64,000 bases of DNA from positions 2,294,001 to 2,358,000 of the forward strand of contig NZ_CP080575.1 in assembly GCF_019575955.1 (NCBI RefSeq), in the 5' to 3' direction. This DNA is from Nesterenkonia pannonica (GTDB lineage: Bacteria; Actinomycetota; Actinomycetes; Actinomycetales; Micrococcaceae). Both the position numbers and the translations under genes were made by a program. Positions 33,715 to 43,723 of this stretch are shown in pieces. The notes below the pieces were generated by a model, which saw nothing but the letters and a program-made list of their open reading frames with translations, was not told the origin of the DNA and made no database searches. Position 1 is the first letter of the stretch; each line of letters starts with the position of its first letter.

Positions 33715-34994
33715 AGGAGGTCTTCGTCCTGTCTCTCTGAGGTGCGGGGCGCCTCGTCATCGGTGAAGCTGAGAGTCCGGAAGGGAATCTCCGCACGCAC
33801 CGCGGTGCCGGCACCCCCTCGGCCCGACTCTATAGTCAGCTCACCCCGCCAGCGCCTCACTCGTTGGCGCATAAAGCTCAGCCCGTGACCCTCCTGCGGA
33901 TCCGCAGGCACCACCGAGCTCCCGGGCTGACTGCCGTTGTCGCGGACGCAGAGCTGCACCGTGCCTAAGCCTCGTCCAGCTCCAGGGTCACCGTGATGAG
34001 GTCCGCCGAGGAGTGCTTGACCGCATTGTGCACAGCCTCTGCGATGACGTGGTAGAGGTCCTCGGCAAAATCCCCCTCGACGTCATCTGCGATCCCTCCG
34101 ATGCTGGTGCGGAAACGGACTCCGGTCTGGCGGTGGGTGGCTGCTTCGAGCTCCCTCAGCGCGTGGCGCAGTCCGGTCCCGGATGTCGCGGAGGGACGAA
34201 GCTGGGCAACCAGACCCCGCAGGTCCTTGAGCACTGATCCAGTGATGTCCTGCAGGTCAGCGGTGATCTCGCGGATCCGGTCCAGGCTCTCCGGGCGGCC
34301 GTCCTCGCCGAGCACCTTGAGGGTCTGCGTCAGCATCCCCATGGAGAACACCTGCTGGACCACAGAATCGTGAAGGTCTCGGGCGAGGCGCTGCCGCTCT
34401 TCGCGCTGGGCTGCGGATCTCTCCTGCTCCAGGAGGAGGCGTAGTCGATGGCCAGACCGGCCTGCTCGGCCATCGCGGTGAGAAACTCGAGGCCCTCCTC
34501 ATCAATCTCCTTGCCCGGAGTGACGAAGGCGTTGAGGACGCCGATGGTGGACTGGCGGACTTTGATGGGCACCGAGGCGAAGGCGTCCCATTCGGGGTGC
34601 CGGTGATACTCGTGCAGCGGCCCCCAGGCCGGGTTGCTCATCACCGCCTGGTACCGATGGGGGATCACTACCCGCTCGCCGCTGTGGAACACATCCAGCA
34701 TGCGCAGGTCTGCGCCCAGGCGCTGGCACTCCATCAGGCGTGAGAAGAAGTCGCTGCTCTGGGAGGCCGGAAATCCGGCGATGCCCAGCATATGGAGCTT
34801 CTCCCCGGGTGAAGGTTCGTGAGAACCTGCACCCCGGCCAGCCCGTCCGTCTGCAGGATCTCGTGGGCCAGCGCGCGCAGGGTAGCGGGCAGGGAGCGCT
34901 CTGAGGCCACCCGCGCAGCAGTGCGGGCGACGGCTGACGCGCGCCGCTCTCGGCGCCGCACCACCTCGGGATCACCATGCGGGTCGGGCGACAT
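33711..34994 (-). CDS. GAF-domain sensor histidine kinase (NarX/DesK-type)
   Basis: A cytoplasmic sensor of about 427 residues with no membrane helix. A GAF domain (roughly residues 25-180) reads LHMLGIAGFPASQSSDF and SVPIKVRQSTIGVLNAFV. The HisKA_3 phospho-acceptor is RQRLARDLHDSVVQQVF, and the HATPase domain has AVHNAVKHSSADLI (N box), VRDNG and GHGLSFMRQRV. Frame changes lie near 34790 and 34440. At 33963-33970 GCCTAAGC is a lesion; restoring GCCGGC joins LELDEA to GTVQLCVRDNG. With the response regulator it is embedded in the aromatic operon, so it may sense an aromatic ligand or redox state. Confidence 0.86.
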
Positions 34995-35010
34995 CAGCTC
35001 ACCCCCTTGG

Positions 35011-36422
35011 TCAGTCTTCCTCGGCGTCGACGTACTCGATGCCCAATTCTTCCAGCTTCGGGCGCAGGTTGTAGAGGTCGAGCCCGAGAACACCCCCGAT
35101 GAACTGCTCACGCTTCTCCGCCTCGTTGTCCGCGCGGCTCTGGGCCTTCGCCGCAACGGCGCCTACCTCATCGCGGGGCACGACGACGATGCCGTCGTCA
35201 TCGGCGACGACAGCATCCCCGGACGGACCGTGACGCCCGGCAGCTGGATCGGAACGTTCACCGAACCGGGGTTGAGCTTATTGGTGCCTTGGGAGTGCAC
35301 GGCCTTCGACCATGCGGGAAGCCCATCTCCGTGAGATCTGCGACGTCACGGACAGCCGGCGTCGATGATCAGGCCCCGCGTGCCGCGAGCCTTGAGCGCA
35401 GCGGCGAAGAGATCTCGAACATTCCGTCGGTGGACCCTGAGGTGAGAGCGACCACCAGGACATCGCCCTCCCCGCACTGCTCCACAGCCGCGTGGATCAT
35501 CAAATTGTCCCCGGGTGGCTCAGGACGGTCACGGCACGGCCAGCGATGCGGGCCCCGGGATAGATAGGGCGCAGCACCGGATCCGCCAATCCCCGCTTGC
35601 CCATCGCCTCGTGGACAGTGGCGACGCCGAGCCTGCCGAACGTCTCAAGCGCAGCGGGGTCAGGGGCCGTATGGAGCGGGTCCGGACGATCCTGTGAGTC
35701 ATACGAGCTCTCCCCCACAACGGGGAAGAGCCGGGCGTGCGCCTCGGCGTGCGTGATGGACTTCGACCCGCCGTTGCGCACCGCCTGAACTCCCCGGCGC
35801 ACCGCCAGGTCTGTGTAGTACTCGATCAGGTGGCTCTGGGCCCCCATACACTCCATCGCCCGGCGCTTCAGGTCGAAGACGTCCGTGATGTCCAGCAGCA
35901 GATCCACCGAGAAGCCGCACATTTCGGGCTGGTGGGGCTCGAACATCAGAACCTGCGGCGCCCCGATGGGCGGGTTCTCGGTCTGATGGCCCATCGCCTG
36001 CGCCACCATGCGGGCACGCAGCAGAACCTCGTGAGCCATGTTGTGATCACGGTTGTACGGGTCCTGGGCTACGTGCGTCAGGATGGTGTTCGGCTGGTAC
36101 TGACGCAGCAGGTCGACCACAGTGTCGAATGCTGACTCGTCGACGGACAGGGGTAGTCGCCGAGGTCCAGGAAGTCTGTGCTGGCACCGAGGATCTCAGC
36201 CGCAGAGGACGCTTCCTCACGGCGCACCCGACGCACTGTGTCCATGGTCATGCCCTCTTGGCGCCACAGCCCCTGCGATTCGCCGCGCTCGCCGAAGCTC
36301 AGACAGATGACGTGCACGTCGTCCCCTCTGGCCGCCGATTTCGCGATGGCTCCTCCTGCGCGCCAGACAAAATCGCCGGAATGGGCGCTGAAGACTACGA
36401 CTGAGTTCTTCTCCTGTGCCAT
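35011..36422 (-). CDS. Fusion: PIG-L-type 4-oxalomesaconate hydratase + CHA aldolase
   Basis: One protein of about 470 residues combines two enzymes of the gallate/protocatechuate meta pathway. Residues about 1-235 are a PIG-L/LmbE-fold protein like GalB (VVVFSAHSGDFVWRAGG, RREEASSAAEILG, HVAQDPYNRDHNMAHEVLLRA). Residues about 250-470 are RraA-like, as in LigK/GalC (LGVATVHEAMGKRGL, PGDNLMIHAAVEQCGEGDVLVV, RGLIIDAGVRD, DAVVADDDGIVVVP). The junction lies within an unbroken stretch (35500-36120), so the fusion is not an assembly artefact. Frame changes lie near 36165, 35500, 35420, 35345 and 35165. GalB hydrates 4-oxalomesaconate and GalC splits the product to pyruvate and oxaloacetate. Confidence 0.82.
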
Positions 36423-36458
36423 GGATCGGTTACCGCCTTTGCAGTTCGGATAGTTGGG

Positions 36459-37239
36459 TCATCTCATCAGGCCGCCGCCGTCGCAGACCATGGTCTGGCC
36501 GGTCACCAGCATGCCGTCCGGCGAGGCGAGGTAGGCGACCATGCTTAAGCAAAGTGGGAGGGCGTGACGAACTCCTGATCGCCTGCCTCTCCATGGTCTT
36601 CGCGAAGACCTCTTCCCGGAGTGCTCCCTGGTTCCGGGGTCGCCACCTGCGCGGGCATGACAGCGTTGACGGTGATCCTGTCCTCGCCCAACTCGTGGGC
36701 CAGGACCCGGGTCATGCCCATGAGCGCGCCTTTGGAGGCTATATATGCCAGCTGACCGGGGTTGCCGGTGAAGAACGTTCGGGAGGCTACGTTGATGATG
36801 CGGCCGCGCCATTCGCTGTCTCGCAGGTGCGGGCAGCAGGCCTGCGACATGAGCAGCGGGCCGACAGCGTTGACGTCGAAGTACCGGTGCATCTCTTCGG
36901 GAGTCGCCTCAAGAAAGCTCCGGCGCCCGGAGAGCAGCCCGGCATTGTTGACGAGGATGTCGATCCCCCGAACCGCTCAGCCACCTCGGAGACAGTCCTG
37001 CTGACCTGGCCCTCATCGGTGATGTCGCAGTCGAAGAGATGCTCGTTCTGTCCCGGCGAATCGTCGGCCGAGTCCGGTACAGGCTCGGTGACATCGAGGC
37101 AGGCGACCGTGCTTCCCTCTGCGGCGAGCCTTGCCGCCAGGCTGCGGCCGAGTCCTCCGGCAGCTCCGGTGACGATGGACACTGTCCCTTCCAGCCGCTG
37201 CGGTACGGCCGAGGGCGCACCGACGGACGGCATCGGCAT
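36459..37239 (-). CDS. Short-chain dehydrogenase/reductase
   Basis: A classical SDR of about 255 residues: nucleotide-binding VTGAAGGLGRSLAARLA, Asp-Ile loop FDCDITDEGQV, NNAG region ILVNNAG, catalytic Ser in INVASRTF, YIASKGALMGMTR (Tyr-x3-Lys) and the C-terminal TGQTMVCDGGGLM. Frame changes lie near 36955 and 36580-36640. At 36543-36550 GCTTAAGC is a lesion (SHFAGMVAYLASPDG when restored). An aromatic-pathway oxidation, for example of the hemiacetal of a ring-cleavage product, is possible but unproven. Confidence 0.85.
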
Positions 37240-37242
37240 CGC

Positions 37243-37518
37243 TCACCTCTCCTGCGGGTGGACTGCCAACGGCTCGACGTCGACATCCATCCACGGGAAC
37301 TGAGGCAGGGAGGACAGCGCCTCGTGGAGCGCAGTCGCATCCGAGGCTTCCCACAGCCCCACGACGGCTCTGCGTCCGGGCACCCGCCAGAGCCTCTTCA
37401 GGATTCCTGCTTCGCGCAGCTCTGCGGCGCGGCTTCGCTCTGCGCTCTTGAGCTCCGCCTTCTCAGCGCTGCTCAGCGAGTCAGGGAGGTCGGTTTCGAA
37501 TCGTACGAGAAATTCCAT
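37243..37518 (-). CDS. Muconolactone isomerase-like protein (CatC family)
   Basis: A 91-residue protein, MEFLVRFETDLP, with ERSRAAELREAGILKRLWRVPGRRAVVGLWEASDATALHEALSSLPQFPWMDVDVEPLA in order. Length and the ferredoxin-like pattern, with GLWEA and SLPLF-like segments, match CatC. In a locus with an extradiol dioxygenase there is no muconolactone to isomerise, so it may act as a tautomerase on a ring-cleavage product. Its end is four bases from the SDR start. Confidence 0.8.
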   Translation of the reverse strand: MEFLVRFETDLPDSLSSAEKAELKSAERSRAAELREAGILKRLWRVPGRRAVVGLWEASDATALHEALSSLPQFPWMDVDVEPLAVHPQER

Positions 37519-37530
37519 GGGCGTCTGCTC

Positions 37531-38243
37531 CTAGGCGCGTGTCTGTTCGGCAAGATCGTGCAGGACCTCCGCGAGCTCGTCAGGGGCTGTGACCATAGCC
37601 TCGTGGCCCGTGGCGATCTCCCGGACCTCCCACCCTGCCTCCTCGGCCTGTTCGCGGAAGGGCCGGAATACTCGCATCCAGTCGGTGCACTCCACATAGG
37701 TAAGCTGCACTCGGTCTGCACTGCCGAGCAGCGTGAGCGGATCCGTGTAGGTCTTCCACGGGTGCGGCGTGAGCCGCGGCGTGAGCCAGTTCAGGTCCCG
37801 CTCCTCAGTGACGCCGAGCTTCTCCAACGGTCGCGGCGGAATCAGCCATCCGAACCCGGAATCCTGCACCGACTCGCGGTAGTGGTGCGCCACCTGCTCC
37901 GGAAGCAGCTCGATGGCCGGGCGGCCGTCTCCTATGAAGGCGTCCAGATAGACGCGACGGGCGAGACGCTCCGGCAGCTGGTCTGCCACTCCCGTGATGA
38001 CCTGTCCGGCATAGCTGTGCCCCACCAGGACCACCTCGGTGAGGTCATAGGCCTGGATGTAGTTCACGACATCGTCGATGTGGGTGTCGAGCCCCACCGA
38101 CGGTGCGACCAGGTGGGCCCGGTCCGAAAGGCCGGTCAGGGTGGGGTGTGGACCTCGTGCCCCGACTTCTGGAGCCTCGGGACCACACGCTGCCAGCACC
38201 AGCCTCCGTGCCACGCACCGGATATCAGAACGAATGTGCTCAT
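37531..38243 (-). CDS. Alpha/beta hydrolase (EstA/salicylate esterase-like)
   Basis: A protein of about 237 residues of the plant-esterase-like branch: MSTFVLISGAWHGGWCW (oxyanion region), TLTGLSDRAHL, the nucleophile elbow GHSYAGQV, DAFIGDGRPAI, and the C-terminal histidine in IATGHEAMVTAPDELAEVL. The start at 38243 gives the family's usual N-terminus, with a frame change near 38155. At 37700-37705 GTAAGC is probably a GCCGGC lesion (Gln-Pro-Ala). The role may be ester or lactone hydrolysis in the aromatic pathway, such as a pyrone ring opening; this is inference. Confidence 0.8.
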
Positions 38244-38288
38244 CGAAGGAGCCTCCTCAGCTCAGACGGCCGCCCGGACGGCACCGTC

Positions 38289-39138
38289 CTACTCGGCAGC
38301 ATCGGTGGCGAAGAGCGCCATCGCGGCCGCAGTGTTGGATCTTAGGCACGTGGTAGGTGTCATGGACCCGGCGAACGTTCTCGCCCAGTGCTCCTCGCAT
38401 GATGAGCCACATGATCATCTCAATGCCTTCGGCACCTGCTTCCTCCACGTACTCAGCGCGGGAGATCTCTGCCAGGGACTGCGGGTCAGTCTCGATCTTG
38501 TCCAGGAAGTTCCGGTCGAACTCCTGGTTGATGAGCCCGGCCCGCTCGCCGGAGAGCTGGTGAGACATGCCCCGGTGCCGAACACCGCCACTTTGATGTC
38601 CTCGGGGTAGGAGCGGATCGCCCTGCCCAGAGCTTCGCCCAGCTGGAGGCAGCGCTTCGCGGTCGGCTGTGGGTAGTGGAGCACGTTGACGAGCATCGGC
38701 ACCACCCGGCAGGGCCACGAGTCTCCCGGATCAGGTGTGTAGACGGAGAGCGGAACGGTCAGCCCGTGGTCCACGTCGATTTCGTGGAAGACGGTCATAT
38801 CGAAGCCCTCGTCCACCAGATTGACCAGCAGGTGCTCCGAGAGCTCAGCATCCCCGACCACCTGCGGCACCTGGCGCGGTCCGTACCCCTCATCCGCGAC
38901 GTCGTACTCCTCAGCGGCTCCGATGGCGAATGTGGGGATGAAGGACATGTCAGAGCATTCGCATGGTCGTTGTAGACGACGATCGCCACATCGGGAGTGT
39001 GCTCAGCCATCCATTCCCGGGCGGGGCGTACCCGTCGAAGAGCGGCTTCCAGAGGTCGTCCTCTGTCTTCTCGTTGTCCATGGCTGCGCCGATCGACGGC
39101 ACATGCGACGTCGCCAGTCCCCAGATGATCTCAGCCAA
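38289..39138 (-). CDS. ligB: Protocatechuate 4,5-dioxygenase-type beta subunit (LigB family)
   Basis: The catalytic subunit of a class III extradiol dioxygenase. It starts (TTG) LAEIIWGLATSHVPSIG, whose His is an iron ligand, then DVAIVVYNDHANAF (second His), FHEIDVDHGLTVPLSV and GTGGMSHQLSGERAGLIN. It ends, after a lesion, YHVPASNTAAAMALFATDAAE. Frame changes lie near 39020, 38950 and 38570. The CTTAGGC at 38341-38347 is a GCCGGC lesion, since restoring it gives the conserved HVPASNT. Its start overlaps the ligA stop. The substrate may be protocatechuate, gallate or a methylated analogue. Confidence 0.88.
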
Positions 39139-39531
39139 ACTTCCGCCCTCCTGCTCGTAGTTCTGCGGTGAATTCCTCTGTGCTCATGCCCGTGAAGACG
39201 CCCCGAGGTCCTGCATCGACTTCTTGTCGATCGCGGCCAGCTTGATGACGTAGAAGATGGACGCCCCGATTTCGGTCATCCCCTTCCAGTCCCTCTCGAG
39301 GACTGCCCGCTTCTGCTCCTCATTGAGCCGGTGCTTGTCGCAGTAGGCAGCCTCATCGGCGGTGAACTCTTCCCGGTTCTCCGGGTGCTTGAGCGAAAAC
39401 AGCATCTTGTTGAGAGCCCGAGCCTGTAAGCTCTTGCGGGCGTCGAAGATGTGGGTCCCCTCCACCTCTGGGGTATAGGACGACACGACCGCCTCCATTT
39501 CTCTGCGTACAGTGTGATGTTGCTCACTCAT
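39131..39531 (-). CDS. ligA: Protocatechuate 4,5-dioxygenase-type alpha subunit (LigA family)
   Basis: The small subunit of about 133 residues covers the active site of LigB. It reads VEGTHIFDARKSLQARALNKMLFSL, where GTAAGC at 39426-39431 should be GCCGGC and would give the family's SRQ; then AYCDKHRLNEEQKRAVLERDWKGM and ASIFYVIKLAAIDKKSMQDLGG. A lost base near 39200 breaks the end, which restores to VFTGMSTEEFTAEL. The stop overlaps ligB. A start at 39561 is also possible. Confidence 0.87.
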
Positions 39532-39584
39532 GAGTCTAGGGGACTCCAGCGCGAGCGACATAGGCGCCTCGACCTAAGCGGAAC

Positions 39585-39598
39585 GGGACATTTGTCCC
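39585..39598. promoter_or_regulatory. Palindromic operator in the ligA / MFS divergent region
   Basis: GGGACATTTGTCCC has perfect 6-base arms around two T's. It lies 54 bases upstream of ligA and about 100 bases upstream of the aromatic-acid carrier, so one regulator could control both directions. Confidence 0.5.
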
Positions 39599-39670
39599 CC
39601 TTCTTCGCAAGGCGGCCACCATCGCTTGACCCCTCACACCCCCGGCTTAGCGTGATCCAGGTCTCAGCAC

Positions 39671-39686
39671 TGAGATGCGTATCACA
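39671..39686. promoter_or_regulatory. Crp/GlxR-like operator (one mismatch)
   Basis: TGAGATGCGTATCACA matches TGTGA-N6-TCACA except for one base. It lies 14 bases before the MFS start, a position nearly identical to that of the 10304 site relative to the alcohol dehydrogenase. Confidence 0.45.
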
Positions 39687-39699
39687 CTTAGGGAGCCGT

Positions 39700-41071
39700 A
39701 TGGACCTGCGCGAAAGATCGAATCCTCGCCGATGAGGATGTACCAGTTCGTCATCATCGGCGTCGTCGCGTTCCTGAACGCCCTGGACGGCTACGACGTC
39801 CTGGCGATCTCCTTCACCGCACCGTCGATCCGTGGCGAGTTCGAACTCTCCGGCACAGCTCTGGGGCTGCTGATGAGCGCCGCACTGATCGGCATGGCGA
39901 TCGGCGCAGTGACGATGGGCCCGGTCGCCGACCGGATCGGACGGCGCAATATGACGGTGGCCGCCCTCATCGTCAATGCTGCGGGCCTCTTCCTCTCGGC
40001 CACCGCTCAGAGTCCGGCCGAGCTGAGCCTGTGGCGCTTCGTCACGGGCCTGGGAGTCGGAGGGATCCTTGTCGGCACCAACGTGATCGCCTCGGAGTAC
40101 TCCTCCCGCAAGCGGCGCGGACTGATGGTCAGCATCTATGCAGTAGGCTTCGGACTCGGCGGCGCGGTGGGAGGCACCATCATGATGGCTCTCATCGATG
40201 CCTTCGGATGGCGCTCGGTCTACGTGTTCGGCGGCGTGATGACGATTCTCGCCCTGGCCCTCGTGCTCAGCATCCTTCCCGAATCGCCGCAGTACCTCTA
40301 CCAGCGGCAGCCGCGAGAGCCCAGCGGAAGCTCGACTCCATTGCTCGGCGACTCGGCTACACCGAGCCGGTGGACCTGCAGGCCAAGCCTGCCTCCCTCT
40401 CGGCGCAGGAGCCTGAGACGTCCGGAGGAAACGAGATAGCAGGCCTGTTCGCTCCCGGGCAGCGGAGAGTGACCATCGTGATCTGGGTGAGCTTCTTTGT
40501 GGTGATGTTCGGCTACTACTTCGTGAACTCGTGGACCCCGACGCTCATGCACGACAGCGGACTCACCGAATCCTTGGCCATGTTCGTGACCGTGATGCTC
40601 ACCCTGGGCGGGGCGATCGGCTGCGTGGTCTTCGGACTCTTCACCGCTCGGTGGTCGACGAGGCAGACCCTCACCTGGTTCACCCTCCTGGTAAGCACGC
40701 TGATGGCAGTCTTCGTCTTCACCGCCAACTGGATGGCGCTGGTGCTGGTGGTCGGCATCCTCGTCGGCTTCTTCGCGAACGGCTGCATCGCCGGGCTCTA
40801 CACGCTGACCCCGCAGTCGTATCCCACCAGGCTGCGCTCCACAGGCGTCGGATGGGGACTGGGAGTCGGCCGCCTCGGCGCCATCATCGCCCCGACAGTC
40901 ACCGGCGTGCTGACCGATGCGGGCTGGACGCCTCAGACGATCTATATGGGAGTGGGCCTCATCATTCTCATCGCCACTGCGGCGCTGCTCTCCATGCGGC
41001 GGCTCGACGTGGAGGCCAACCGCTCACCGCGGGAGGACCTGCAGGCCGCGGAGCCGCAGCGAGCCTCGTAG
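39700..41071 (+). CDS. MFS aromatic acid:H+ symporter (AAHS family)
   Basis: A 12-helix carrier of about 455 residues, like PcaK/VanK. The N-terminus restores to MDLRERIESSPMRMYQF after a frame change near 39720. It carries NALDGYDVLAISFTAP, the AAHS-specific Asp-Gly-x-Asp motif in helix 1, then GPVADRIGRRNM, SEYSSRKRRGLMVSIYAVGFGLGG and PESPQYL before the central loop (frame change near 40315). The second half has TLTPQSYPTRLRSTGVGWG. It is divergent from ligAB and very likely imports the aromatic acid used by the cluster. Confidence 0.88.
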
Positions 41072-41102
41072 GCTGCTCCAGCCGCTCAGCGGGGCACGCT
41101 GG

Positions 41103-41835
41103 TCACACCTGCGCCATGATCGACCCGACCCGATCGCCCTCCGAGCGTTTCCGGTAGATCCGCGCCGGGCGCCCCAAGCCGTTGCTCCCAGGCGGTGTGG
41201 CGCGCTGCTCCAGAGCATCCAAGTGAGGCTCCATTCTCCGGCGGAACGTGTCCTTCTTGTGAGGCTGACCAAGGACCGCGTCGTGAAGCTCGCGCAGCTG
41301 AGTCACGGTGAAGCGACTCCCGAGGAGGTCCCACGGATCGGGCTCCTGGCTGTACTTCTCCCGCACGACATCCACTGCCCACGCGATGATGGCATCGTGA
41401 CCGAACGGCAGACCCGGAATGCCCGTCACAGGCGACAGCTTCGCGTGCCCATGTCGCAGCCCCAGCTCGAGCTCGGCGAGCGGGAGCACGTCCAAATGGG
41501 TCACCGTGAGCACCCAGCCCCGCTCGTCACGGTTCGGGTCGTCGAAGACGTGCAGCTGCCGAGGAGATCGGCCCTGAATGTGCATACGAGTCTCCAAGCA
41601 CCGAAGCACGGCGTCGCCGAGCCGCTCACGATGACGCAGCATAGTCCCCGGCAGCATCCAACTATCCGATTCACTATCGTTCTTACGCTGACGCAGAACG
41701 ACTTTCAATTCTCCATCAGCCACAGTTAGCAGAACGACGTCGACAGCGACAGAGGGCCGCGGATATGCAAGCAGGTCAGTGCGTTCTGGGGCATACTCGC
41801 CAGTATATCGGGTCGGATTGGGCGCCTCTCCGCAT
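41103..41835 (-). CDS. Nudix-domain protein with winged helix (NrtR-like)
   Basis: The Nudix fold begins with a stretch reached by frame correction near 41715-41835 (APERTDLLAYPRPSVAVDVVLL), then ADGELKVVLRQRKNDSESDSWMLPG. The Nudix box is degenerate (RERLGDAVLRCLETRMHIQG), lacking the usual Glu pair. The C-terminal winged helix is SRFTVTQLRELHDAVLGQPHKKDTFRRRM and ends GRPARIYRKR. This arrangement is typical of NrtR-type transcriptional regulators that bind ADP-ribose-like ligands. The exact start is uncertain. Confidence 0.75.
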
Positions 41836-41849
41836 GGGAGTGCAGATTC

Positions 41850-42728
41850 TCAGGCGAAGAGATTCGCTGCGTCACGGACGAATTCCTCACCCGTGGCGAA
41901 GGTCGCGGACCAGATCTTGAGGGCATCGGCCACCGGTTCCTCCATGAGAGGCCGACTGAATCCCTCTGTGCCCCAGCGTCCCTCATAGCCCATCGCTCGA
42001 ACATCTGCCAGCAGCTCACTCAAGTTCAGATTTCCTTCAGAAAGCAAACCGCGGGAGGACTGCCCGAACTCCATATACCCCACATGCGGAAGTGCTGTCT
42101 CTATGGCACGCCTGATGTCGATTTCTTCGATCGACATATGGAACGTATCAAATGAATCTTGAGGTTCCCGAACCCGACATCTCCACAAACCGCACGGCTT
42201 CCGCCGCAGTGTTGATCATTGACGTTTCGTAGCGGTTGACCACTTCGAACGTCATCGTGATCCCCGACCGGTAAGCCTCCTCCGCCACATCGCCGACAAG
42301 CTGGGCCGTGTCAGCCAGTCGCCCTTCGGAGGGGCGGGAGCCGGTGTCGCCGTGGACCCCGTAGGGAATCCCGTTGAGCTGGTCCCCTCCCATCTTTGCG
42401 GTGAGCTCAATGAACTGTCGCAGCTGCTGAAAGCCTCGCGAGCGCACGTACGGATCATCGGAGGCGACGTTCGCCTCCGGGGACTGTGCTGCCATGGTGA
42501 TGGGGCCAGGCCCGAGTTGCGGATGCGCTCACCGAGCTGCTCCACACCTCGGGCGTTGGGAGCTATCGGGGGCAGCACCACGCGCCGATACCCCGCGTCC
42601 CTCATGATCAGAAGCGAACGGGCGAAGGTGCTGCTGAACGGGTCAGTGGTGAATGCTGCGCTCTGGCACGCCAGGTCCGCTGCCAGCGCCGTCCGGTCCG
42701 ACGTCTCTGTCGCTGCCATCGCGGACAT
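41850..42728 (-). CDS. Sugar phosphate isomerase/epimerase-like TIM-barrel protein
   Basis: A xylose-isomerase-like TIM barrel of about 290 residues. Motifs include GVEQLGERIRNSGLAPITMA, GITMTFEVVNRYETSMINT (metal-binding Glu), LKIHLDTFHMSIEE (metal ligands Asp and His), VGYMEFGQSSRG and MGYEGRWGTEGFSRP. These fit D-tagatose/D-psicose 3-epimerase relatives. Frame changes lie near 42500 and 42180. It starts right at the SDR stop, so it belongs to the ketose/polyol operon. Confidence 0.8.
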
Positions 42729-42729
42729 C

Positions 42730-43505
42730 TCAGAACTCCGGGAGATCGAAGCGGTGCTTGAACACCGAGTAGCCGTCATCGACGTTCACCACGGTTCCAT
42801 TCATCGCGTTCGACTCCTCTGAGAAGAGGAAGGCCACCACATTGGCGATCTCCTCCGGTTCGGTCATTCTGTTCCGCAGCTGCTCTGATGCGAACAGTTC
42901 CTTAAGGTGCTGCGGGAACTGCTGAATGATGGCGGTATTGGCCCGCCCTGGCGTGATGGCGAGGACCCGAGTCCCATGCTGGGCGAGTTCGTAGGCCGCT
43001 GACCGGGTGAACGAGATGACGGCGGCCTTCGCGGCGCTGTACGTGAAGGACAGCTCAGCAGCCTGTTCGCCGTAGATCGAGGACGTATTGACGATCACTC
43101 CCCGCCCCCTGCTTCACGAATTGGCGCGCGGCAGCCAGGATGCCGTAGTAGACGCCGTCCTGATCGATCCGGATCATCGGGTGATAGTCGCGTTCAGGCT
43201 CGTGGGAGAGCAGAGGCTTGCCGTAAGCGATGCCCGCGTTGTTGAAGATCCCGTCAAGACGCCCGCAGGCATCCACAGCAGACTGCACCGCCTTCTCGAC
43301 GGCGCTGAAGTCTGAGACATCCACGGCGACCGCGTGGGCCTTGCCCCCTGCGGCCTCAATCTCATCGGCAACCGCCTCTGCTCCTTCACGGTTCAGGTCG
43401 GCGACGACCACCTCAGCGCCCTTCTCAGCGCAGCGCAGGGCGGTCGCGCGACCGATGCCGCTGGCTCCCCGTGATCATCAGAACTTTGTTCTGCAAAGTG
43501 CCCAT
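42730..43505 (-). CDS. Short-chain dehydrogenase/reductase
   Basis: A classical SDR of about 257 residues, MGTLQNKVLMIT, with the Gly-rich loop and IGRATALRCAEKGAEVVVADLNREGAEA, NNAGIAYG, catalytic IVNTSSIYG and YSAAKAAVISF (Tyr-x3-Lys), and TPGRANTA. Frame changes lie near 43465 and 43105. AAGGAG precedes the ATG. It would act on a polyol or ketose in this operon. Confidence 0.85.
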
Positions 43506-43573
43506 AGATTCTCCTTAGAAATGAGCGGAACTCCGATGCCAGCCGCCGCAGCAGAGCGGGGCCCGAGGTGAGG

Positions 43574-43622
43574 CCCGGTGAGGACGGATGGGGCTTAATC
43601 GCCCCCACCCGTCCTCACCGGG
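43574..43622 (-). terminator. Hairpin terminator between binding-protein and SDR genes
   Basis: A stem of about 20 bases (CCCGGTGAGGACGG.. pairing with ..CCGTCCTCACCGGG, one mismatch) around CTTAATCG. It lies after the sugar-binding protein gene in the minus-strand direction and probably limits read-through into the SDR gene. Confidence 0.8.
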
Positions 43623-43723
43623 TCAGGCTCACGCAGGCGCGGCAGCTGTTCGTCTCCCGCCGTCTGGCCTGAGAGCGAATGCCCCCAGGCTTCGTGCTGG
43701 GTTATGCGGCGCGTCGCACGACG

